Positions 54,941 through 61,039 of a stretch of DNA of 61,039 bases are shown piece after piece. The DNA is from JAIBJN01 sp035762005. Lineage in GTDB: Bacteria > Actinomycetota > Thermoleophilia > Gaiellales > Gaiellaceae. The notes under the pieces are model-generated. The model did not search any database. It was not told where the DNA came from and saw only the letters and a program-made list of their open reading frames with translations. How positions within the stretch are numbered: position 1 is the first letter of the stretch; each line of letters begins with the position of its first letter. The stretch covers positions 1 to 61,039 of the forward strand of contig DASTQA010000033.1 of the NCBI GenBank assembly GCA_035762005.1, in the 5' to 3' direction. Made by a program: the position numbers and the translations under genes.

Positions 54941-56140
54941 TCACTCTGTCGCCGTGGTCGCGGGTGCCGCACCTCGGAGGAGCACAACGAGGGCGACAAG
55001 CGCCGCCGGCACGACCATGCTGAAGCCAATCAGAATCCCGTTCGTCAGCCCGACTGCCTCCTGAACGCGCCCGAGCACGATGTACGCGATCCCCGCCAAG
55101 GCCGAGCCGAGTCCGAGGACCATTCCTGATGCTGTCGCGGGGGCACCTGGCACGAACTCCTGCGCGATGATGATCAGCGCCGGAACGGGCACGAAGATGA
55201 GGATGCCGGCGAGCGCAATCGCCACGAAGTAGAGCGCTGTTTCTGGCTCGCTGGCGATTACCGCGAATAGGGGGCAGAGAGTCAGCAGGAATGCTCCAAC
55301 GATCGTGAGAACCGGACCGAGCCGCGGTGCGAGGAAGCCGCCTAGGATCGAGCCGAGGCCGCCGGCGAACGCGAACGTCGAGAGCGTCCATCCGATGACC
55401 ACCGCGTCGGGCCGGTAAGAGTGCTCGTGGACGAGCCAGAGCGGGATGGACCCGGTAAAGGTGATGAAAGCTAGGGCGCTGAACATGCTCGCGACCGCGA
55501 GCGCCCCCACTGGGCCGCGCGCCAACCGCAGATCGAACAAGCGACGCAGGGGCCGGCGCGGATGAGGTTCCCATCGAGGCAAGAGAAGGCCTACAGCGGC
55601 GCCGAGGATGAGACCCGGCACCGCGAGCCAAACCGTTGCGTCAAGTCCGTACGTGGAGACGACGTGCAGGATCACGATGGGCCCTAGGGCGAACCCCACC
55701 ATGCCACCGGCCGTGAAGAGTCCCACGCCGAGGGTGGCGTTCGTCGCCTGTGAGCTCGCGATCGTCGTCCCGACGGGGTGGAGCGCCGCGGACCCGAGAC
55801 CGCCAATCACAAGCAGCACGAAGACAATCCAGAGCTCGGATGCGACGCCGATTAGGCTCAGGAAGGCAGACGCCATGAGGACGCCGACACATCCGATCAG
55901 ACGCAACCCGACGTCCTCGCCGAGGGCGCCGAAGACGGGCTGCGTCACGGAAGAGGCGATCCAGAAGACCGCGATCATCAGGGCGAGGGCCGTCGGGCCC
56001 GCATCGAACCGCACCTGCAGAGTCGGTAGCAGCGCGCCCAAAATTGCGGTCATCGCATCGTTGACCGTGTGGACGAGCGTCATGAAGACCGCGAGAGTCG
56101 TCCCGCCGAGGATGCCCGGCTTTCGGATTATGTGCGGCAT
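54941..56140 (-). CDS. MFS transporter (fosmidomycin-resistance-like)
   Basis: A 399-residue, twelve-helix major facilitator. The N-terminal half reads LVHTVNDAMTAILGALLPTLQVRF, FWIASSVTQPVFGALGEDVGLR and HPVGTTIASSQATNATLGVGLFTAGGMVGFALGP, the pattern of the FSR (fosmidomycin resistance) subgroup. Probably a drug or metabolite exporter. Codon usage is less GC-extreme than earlier genes, fitting an acquired island after tRNA-Asp. Stand-alone; starts at ATG 56140. Confidence 0.9.
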   Translation of the reverse strand: MPHIIRKPGILGGTTLAVFMTLVHTVNDAMTAILGALLPTLQVRFDAGPTALALMIAVFWIASSVTQPVFGALGEDVGLRLIGCVGVLMASAFLSLIGVASELWIVFVLLVIGGLGSAALHPVGTTIASSQATNATLGVGLFTAGGMVGFALGPIVILHVVSTYGLDATVWLAVPGLILGAAVGLLLPRWEPHPRRPLRRLFDLRLARGPVGALAVASMFSALAFITFTGSIPLWLVHEHSYRPDAVVIGWTLSTFAFAGGLGSILGGFLAPRLGPVLTIVGAFLLTLCPLFAVIASEPETALYFVAIALAGILIFVPVPALIIIAQEFVPGAPATASGMVLGLGSALAGIAYIVLGRVQEAVGLTNGILIGFSMVVPAALVALVVLLRGAAPATTATE

Positions 56141-56320
56141 TCGCCGCCAATCACGGCTCGGTCAGGATGACGGCCTCGGTGGCGTCGCCAATAGGCCGAG
56201 TAGCCCATTCACCTGCAGCAGGGACTATGACAGAGTCCCACGCGAGACCGGGTCGCGCACCTAGGGTCTGGCGTGTCTCAGGCAGTGCCCGGCTCGCCGA
56301 CTGCGAGGAGGAGGCGCACG

Positions 56321-56761
56321 ATGTCTGAACGTCACTTCGACGTCGTCGTCATCGGCGGCGCGCAGGCCGGCCTGGCGATGGGCTACTTCCTTCTTAAGCA
56401 GGGGCTTCGGTTCGCCATCGTCGAGCTGGGCGACTCGATCGCGCCGGCCTGGCGCGAGCGGTGGGATTCCCTGACGCTTTTTACGCCGCGCCGCTACAGC
56501 GCGCTGCCGGGCCTACCCATCCCGGGTGATCCGGACGGGTATCCGACGAGGTGATCGCATACCTGGAGCGCTACCGGAGACCTTTGAGCTTCCTATCGAG
56601 CTGAACAGCGCGACGTGCGGAGACTTTCCAAGTCGGATGGTCGGGTCGTCCTTGAATTGAACGGACGAACGATCACGACCAACGAGGTCGTCGTCGCCAC
56701 GGGTCCCTTCCAGACCGCGTACGTCCCGAAGATCGCGGAGAGCCTGGAGCCCGGCGTCTAG
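56321..56761 (+). pseudogene. Decayed flavin-dependent monooxygenase (CzcO-like)
   Basis: SD GAGGAGGAGG and ATG 56321 begin an intact-looking start: FDVVVIGGAQAGLAMGYFLL, RWDSLTLFTPRRYSALPGLP and DPDGYPTR, closely matching the protein at 58678. Frameshifts follow near 56550 and 56580; fragments VIAYLERY, TFELPIELNSAT and GRVVLELNGR with TTNEVVVATGPFQTAYVP continue the alignment in other frames, until a TAG at 56759-56761. The C-terminal half is absent. A dead paralogue of the intact gene 2 kb away. Confidence 0.88.
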
Positions 56762-56963
56762 CAGCCGGCGTTACGCCCGAGCAAACCAGGAACGGCTGGG
56801 CGGTAGAAAGGCCGGAGGTCACGGCGACCACAAGTCCGAGGACGCCGCCTGAGGATCCGCCCGCACCGGCGCGGCACGCGCTGTGGCAGGTGCGGACCGA
56901 CGATTGACTCTGAAGAGGGCGTGCGAGGAGAGCGCAGTACGCCCTCCTCGCACGCCTGGAAGA

Positions 56964-58688
56964 TCAGTCTCCGTCTCTCGGGGCGACGTTGAAGCTGAAC
57001 ATCATCCCGCTCTCGTGGTGCTCGGCGATGTGGCAGTGCGCCATCCACAGGCCGGGATTCGAAACGTCCAGGAGGATGTCCACGGTTTCCCCCGTGCGTA
57101 CGAGCACCGTGTCCTTCCACACGAGGTTCGGCTCGACGACGCCGTCCCGACTCAGGACGAGAAAACGACCCGCGCCATGGATGTGGAACGGGTGGTGCAT
57201 CGGGTGGTCGGACTCCATCTCGTTCACGAGTCGGATCTTGACCTGGTCGCCGACGCGGAAACGCCAGTCGATCGCGTGGTTCTCGGCACCGGTCGTCCGG
57301 TCCACGATGATCCAGCGCATGTTGGCCGGCGTCGTCTGCCGGTTCACCTCGACCATGTCGTCTTCCCACTCGATACCGCCGGCTGCATCGTGCGCGTGCC
57401 CGGCGGTGTGGCGCTCATGCCCTTCATGCTCCACCACCCCATTGCCGTCTCCACTACGCCTCAAGGTCATCCCGCACTTGGGACATTCTCCCGCCCAGGT
57501 TGCGGTGATCTCCGGATGCATGGGACAGGCGTAGGCCGTCGGGCGCACCGTCCCAACCGGCGAGGCCAGTAGCTTCATCCCGCACGTCGGACACTTGCCC
57601 TCCCACGTCCCGACGATTTCCTCGTGCATGGGGCAGGCGTAGACGGCTGTGCCGGCCTCTGTCGCGGGCTCGCCCAGGTCCATTTCCGCCACGAATGCGA
57701 GTGTTTTGTCGGGCGGTGCTTCCAGATACGAGCCGATCCGATCCCGCTCCGCTGACAGGTCAGCATTCACGCGTAGCGACTCGAACTCCTGCGCGAGCTC
57801 AGGCTCGGCTCGCTCCTCGGCCACCGTGATCTCGGCGAGCGGATAGGTGCGCTCCGGTGTGCGGTGCTCAAGGGTCACCGGTCCCGCCTTGTCGAAGAGC
57901 ACGTCGACCACGACGCGCTCCGAGGGAGCGAGGATGACCTCGTCGACAAACTCTTCCCGCTCGTGGTGGCCGCTATCGCCGCCTACGAGCTTCATCTGGG
58001 CGCCGCTCACTCCCACCCTGAACACCCGCGTGTTCGCGGTGTCCGTGAGGTAGAAGCGGACAACCTCGCCGAGCTTCGCGTCGAGCGCAAGCTCGGGCTC
58101 ACCGGCGACGAGCAATGTCGTCCCGAAGCGGCCCATCGCGACGTAGTTGGTCTCCTGCTGGCTGAAGGGCGCAACCTTGCCATCCTCGAGCAGGATGTCG
58201 TCCAGAGTCAGGAGGACTTCCCGGTGGGCCGGAGGCCAGTAGTCGGCCTCTGCGGGGACAACGAGAATGTTGCCGTAGAGACCCATTTCCTGGCCATAGT
58301 CCTGGCGGATGTGTGGGTGGTACCAGTAGAGGCCCGGATCGGGGAACTGGAGCCGATATGTGAAGGCCTCGCCCACGGCCATGGGCTTTTGCGTCTCGTG
58401 CGTGCCGTCGTAGCGGTTCTCGACGCGGATCCCGTGCCAGTGCACTGTGGCGTCGAGGTCGCCCTCGTTGACGACGTTGACGACAATCTCGGAGCCCTGA
58501 CGCACCTTGAGCGTCGGGCCCGGGATGGAGCTGTTGTAGGCGAGCATCCGAACCGTTTCACCTCCCAGCTCCTTGGTGACGGGGGCGATACGGAGCTCGA
58601 ACTCCTCGCCGTCCGAAAGCTCGGCCAGCTCGGGCGCGACGATCTCGACAACGCCGGCGGTCTCAGTGGGGAAATTCTCAGTTCGCAT
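56964..58688 (-). CDS. Multicopper oxidase with two inserted heavy-metal-binding domains
   Basis: A 574-residue oxidase from ATG 58688. Cupredoxin 1 carries VHWHGIRVE and YWYHPHIRQ; the last cupredoxin carries HPMHHPFHIHG and the T1/T2/T3 cluster MAHCHIAEHHESGMM. Between them, at about residues 350-430, are two copies of a CPMH...W.GKCPTCGM-type module (ACPMHEEIVGTW..CPTCGM and ACPMHPEITATW..CPKCGM) like the HMBD domains of copper pumps. No signal peptide is evident. Oxidises Cu(I) or phenolic substrates with O2. It overlaps the flavoprotein gene upstream by 11 bases. Confidence 0.93.
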   Translation of the reverse strand: MRTENFPTETAGVVEIVAPELAELSDGEEFELRIAPVTKELGGETVRMLAYNSSIPGPTLKVRQGSEIVVNVVNEGDLDATVHWHGIRVENRYDGTHETQKPMAVGEAFTYRLQFPDPGLYWYHPHIRQDYGQEMGLYGNILVVPAEADYWPPAHREVLLTLDDILLEDGKVAPFSQQETNYVAMGRFGTTLLVAGEPELALDAKLGEVVRFYLTDTANTRVFRVGVSGAQMKLVGGDSGHHEREEFVDEVILAPSERVVVDVLFDKAGPVTLEHRTPERTYPLAEITVAEERAEPELAQEFESLRVNADLSAERDRIGSYLEAPPDKTLAFVAEMDLGEPATEAGTAVYACPMHEEIVGTWEGKCPTCGMKLLASPVGTVRPTAYACPMHPEITATWAGECPKCGMTLRRSGDGNGVVEHEGHERHTAGHAHDAAGGIEWEDDMVEVNRQTTPANMRWIIVDRTTGAENHAIDWRFRVGDQVKIRLVNEMESDHPMHHPFHIHGAGRFLVLSRDGVVEPNLVWKDTVLVRTGETVDILLDVSNPGLWMAHCHIAEHHESGMMFSFNVAPRDGD

Positions 58689-59820
58689 GGACAAGCTCTC
58701 CTTCCCGGACGAAATCGGTCCGGTCTTTCGTGAAGTTGGCAATTGCGTCGGCGATGAACTCGGCGTCGTCTTTGACCCACCCGAGCAACGCGGATCCCCG
58801 CGTGTGCTGCCAGGGGAGACCGAGGAAGTAGAGGCCGCGCACGTCGGTGACCCCGCGCCGGTGAAGCAGCTTTCCGTCGTCGTCGGCAACGGGAAGCTCG
58901 ATCCAGGAGTGGTCGAAGCGGTAGCCCGTCGCCCAGATGACCGCGTCGACGTCAAGCGTGCTCTCGTCTATGAAGCTGACTGTCCGCCCGGACACGCCGA
59001 CCGCCCGCGGCTTCATGTTCACGCCGTGCCGCTTGGCTGAGCGCGGGCTTGAGCCGATGAGCGTGTCGCGCTCGCGCATTCGCTTCCCGAGCCGGGTATC
59101 GACGGTCTTGCGGAGCACTCTGGTTCTCTCGAGCCACCAGAAGAGGTCGCGCCCAAAAACGCGCTGCGGAAGCGGGAGCTGCCGCGAGCCGACCGCGAGG
59201 TGCACTTCGTGGGTCGCGGCGAGCTCCTGCGCGATCTGGAAGCCCGTGTTGCCGCCGCCGGCGACGAGAACGGTTCCCTTCGGAAGGTCGCTCGGGTTGC
59301 GGTAGCCGGTGCTGTGCACCTGGAAGACGTCCGGCGCCAGGTCGGCCGCGAACACCGGCACGTGCGGAATCTGGAAGGGCCCTGTGGCGACGATGACCTG
59401 GTCGGCCTCGATCGAAGAACCATCTTCGAGATCGAGGACGAACGAGTCATCCGTGCGAGAGAGCGAGCGAACGCCGTGCTCAAGCGCGATCGGGAGGTCG
59501 AACTTGTCCGCGTAGCGCTCCAGGTACTCGATTACCTCGTCGCGCGTGGGGTAGCCGTCGGCATCGCCGGAAAACTCCAGGCCGGGGAGGCCGTCGTAGC
59601 GGCGGGGCGTGAAGAGGGTCAGCGAGTCCCAGCGGGCTCGCCAGGCCGCTCCGATCGAGCGCGCGCCGTCGAGAACCACGAAGTGCCGGCTCTGCTGGGC
59701 TAGGAAGTAACCCATCGCCAAGCCGGCCTGGCCGGCTCCGATCACGATGACCTCGAAGCGCCGGGACGAGCGGGCGCCCTCTGAGGGCGCCCGCTGGTTA
59801 GTGGTTAGGCCGGCGGTCAC
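58678..59820 (-). CDS. CzcO-like flavin-containing monooxygenase
   Basis: A 380-residue FAD/NAD(P)-binding protein. The FAD motif VIVIGAGQAGLAMGYFLAQQ, the fingerprint RWDSLTLFTPRRYDGLPG, VIVATGPFQIPHVP, the NADPH motif VLVAGGGNTGFQIAQEL and DAVIWATGYRFDHSWI define this YhhJ/CzcO-like group. Role unknown; a link to metal or xenobiotic tolerance is suggested by the neighbouring multicopper oxidase with which it overlaps. GTG 59820 overlaps the DUF4389 stop (GTGA). Close paralogue of the pseudogene at 56321. Confidence 0.92.
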   Translation of the reverse strand: MTAGLTTNQRAPSEGARSSRRFEVIVIGAGQAGLAMGYFLAQQSRHFVVLDGARSIGAAWRARWDSLTLFTPRRYDGLPGLEFSGDADGYPTRDEVIEYLERYADKFDLPIALEHGVRSLSRTDDSFVLDLEDGSSIEADQVIVATGPFQIPHVPVFAADLAPDVFQVHSTGYRNPSDLPKGTVLVAGGGNTGFQIAQELAATHEVHLAVGSRQLPLPQRVFGRDLFWWLERTRVLRKTVDTRLGKRMRERDTLIGSSPRSAKRHGVNMKPRAVGVSGRTVSFIDESTLDVDAVIWATGYRFDHSWIELPVADDDGKLLHRRGVTDVRGLYFLGLPWQHTRGSALLGWVKDDAEFIADAIANFTKDRTDFVREGELVHAN

Positions 59821-60539
59821 GAGGTCACCGGGGCCGGGGTCGGCCGGGCGATGTCAGGTGCGGTGCCGGTCGGCGGTTCGTTGCCGCCCAGGTCGAGCCG
59901 GAACGGCGGGTAGGCGTCGGTCATGAGCGCCGCATATGCGCCGACGCGGAAAACCCAGCGGTTCATTCCGAGCACGAAGTCGTAGAGAGACTTCGGGTAG
60001 CGGCCGGTGACAAGCAGCACGACGCCGGCGAACAAGACGAGCAGGCCGATGAGCCCACCGGAGCCGAACATCCACTCCGTACCGGCCCCTGTCCACGCCG
60101 CCCAGGCGCCGCCGGCAAAGACCGCGACGACCAAGTAGTGCGGGAGGGCGAGTAGCCACCACTTGACGAGCACGAGCCCGCGCGAGAGCGACTCGGGGTA
60201 GTCGACCTGGAGCCGGGCCGGGTAGTCGGGCACGTCCGTGAGCGTGAAAGGCGGGTACTTGTCGGTGCCGAGTGCGCTGTAGCTGTAGAAGCCGACGCGC
60301 CACGACCAGCGGAGGACGCCGGCGTTGAAGTCGAACAGCCCCCTCGGGTAGCGGCCGGTGACGAGGATCGCGAAGAAGGCGACCACGCTCACGAGGGCGA
60401 ACGCGATCCAGAGGGGAACGAGCACGACGAAGTGGGGAATGGCCAGCAGCCATTTGACGAGCCAGAGCCCGCGGCTGAGCCGCGGCGAGAGCTCGCCTGT
60501 GAGCTGGAGCGGATAGCGGGATGTGGTGGTTTCCATCAC
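59817..60539 (-). CDS. DUF4389 domain-containing membrane protein
   Basis: A 240-residue protein with two DUF4389 repeats. The first, SRGLWLVKWLLAIPHFVVLVPLW and then VTGRYPRGLFDFNAGVLRWSWRVGFYSY, and the second, SRGLVLVKWWLLALPHYLV and then VTGRYPKSLYDFVLGMNRWVFRVGAYA, align along their length. Each has two helices. Function unknown; often near MMPL transporters and redox genes. ATG 60539 (or 60536). Overlaps the flavoprotein gene by GTGA, so it is in the same operon as the oxidase genes. Confidence 0.9.
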   Translation of the reverse strand: MMETTTSRYPLQLTGELSPRLSRGLWLVKWLLAIPHFVVLVPLWIAFALVSVVAFFAILVTGRYPRGLFDFNAGVLRWSWRVGFYSYSALGTDKYPPFTLTDVPDYPARLQVDYPESLSRGLVLVKWWLLALPHYLVVAVFAGGAWAAWTGAGTEWMFGSGGLIGLLVLFAGVVLLVTGRYPKSLYDFVLGMNRWVFRVGAYAALMTDAYPPFRLDLGGNEPPTGTAPDIARPTPAPVTS

Positions 60540-60558
60540 AGAACCTCTCTGTCGTCGA

Positions 60559-61039
60559 TCAGACGACGGGTACGGGGGCGGGATCGGGGACTGGTTCAGC
60601 CGGTGCGCGCGACGGTTCGACTCGGAGCAGGCGGGCAGCCCAGTCCGGGAACCACCAGTTCCAGCGGCCGAGGAGAGCGACCACGGCGGGTGCGAGGACG
60701 CCGCGGATGATCGTCGCGTCGATCAGGATGCCGCCGCCGAGCGCCGTCGCGAAGATCTTCGCCTCCGTTCCAGGCGTGAAGCTGAACGCGACGAACGCGA
60801 GCCCGAGGATCAGCGCAGCGCTGGTCACAAGGCGTCCTGTGCGGCCGATGCCCTCGACGACGGCGGCCTCGGTCGAGCCGGTGCGGTCGTATGCCTCCCG
60901 CATCCGGCTGATGATGAAGACCTGGTAGTCCATCGAGATGCCGAAGAGGAAGGCGAAGACGACGATCGGCATCTCCACGTTGATCGAGCGGGTCGCCTCG
61001 ATGCCCCAGATCCCGGAGCCGAAGCCCTCCTGGAAGACG
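60559..61039 (-). CDS. MMPL family RND transporter, C-terminal part
   Basis: About 160 C-terminal residues of an RND/MMPL permease. The sequence enters from the right edge as FQEGFGSGIWGIEATRSINV, continues EMPIVVFAFLFGISMDYQVFIISRMREAYDRTGS, the conserved GxSxDY proton-relay motif of MMPL proteins, then LVTSAALILGLAFVAFSF and a last helix AKIFATALGGGILIDATIIRGVLAPAVVALLG, ending in a proline-rich tail. Probably exports lipids or large hydrophobic molecules. Its start lies beyond the window. Confidence 0.92.
   Translation of the reverse strand, partial: VFQEGFGSGIWGIEATRSINVEMPIVVFAFLFGISMDYQVFIISRMREAYDRTGSTEAAVVEGIGRTGRLVTSAALILGLAFVAFSFTPGTEAKIFATALGGGILIDATIIRGVLAPAVVALLGRWNWWFPDWAARLLRVEPSRAPAEPVPDPAPVPVV

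Noticed and set aside
56512..56530. CATCCCGGGTGATCC resembling the regulon palindrome
   Set aside because: Only one half matches, it lies inside coding sequence of a pseudogene, and no box follows at 10 bp.

Overview
The window is GC-rich (around 70 percent) actinobacterial chromosome. Many genes have no Shine-Dalgarno sequence: a TANNNT -10 hexamer sits 5-9 bases before the start codon, as expected for leaderless mRNAs. Family content (DUF7144, DUF6325, DUF6457, DrrA/DrrB-type ABC pumps, 4-TM holins, SHOCT proteins, TrpB2, HerA-like ATPase) suggests a deep-branching class such as Thermoleophilia (Gaiellales or Solirubrobacterales). That placement is inference from gene content, not a database result.

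Layout. 1-4.3 kb: start of a glycogen-debranching enzyme, an SDR, DUF6457, the pntAA-pntAB-pntB transhydrogenase operon and a MOSC protein. 4.3-8.8 kb: a secreted subtilase, then a minus-strand operon of a MauE-MauD fusion, a Tat-exported methylamine dehydrogenase light-chain-like protein, and a CcdA-like membrane protein with a beta-propeller. The CcdA-like frame carries an in-frame TGA exactly where the TM1 Ser-Pro-Cys cysteine should be, followed by a perfect 7-bp hairpin; I propose a selenoprotein. 8.9-16.7 kb: VOC proteins, a DrrA-type ABC pump divergent from a MarR gene, a second MarR, TrpB2 and a Vps62-like membrane fusion.

16.8-45.4 kb is dominated by small membrane, SHOCT, DUF7144, DUF6325 and PRC-barrel proteins, channels, transporters, a sulfatase with its formylglycine-generating enzyme, a sensor kinase, two response regulators and a MalT-like regulator. 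Nine good copies and one degraded copy of the palindrome TTCACCCGGGTGAA sit 50-150 bp upstream of transcription units here. Each good copy has a further half-site-like GGGYGR box exactly 10 bp away on the side facing the gene, and on both sides when genes diverge. I read this as a clustered envelope-stress-like regulon with a shared, undescribed promoter/operator.

45.5-54.6 kb: a MacB-like ABC exporter, four intact tRNA genes (Lys, Glu, Val, Asp), tRNA 3'-end fragments and an ALDH pseudogene (old integration scars), TerC under a candidate yybP-ykoY manganese riboswitch, NhaA and UDP-glucose dehydrogenase. 54.9-61.0 kb: an MFS transporter, a decayed flavin monooxygenase, a multicopper oxidase with two inserted metal-binding domains, an intact flavoprotein paralogue, DUF4389 and the end of an MMPL transporter. 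This last block, just past tRNA-Asp, looks like an acquired island.
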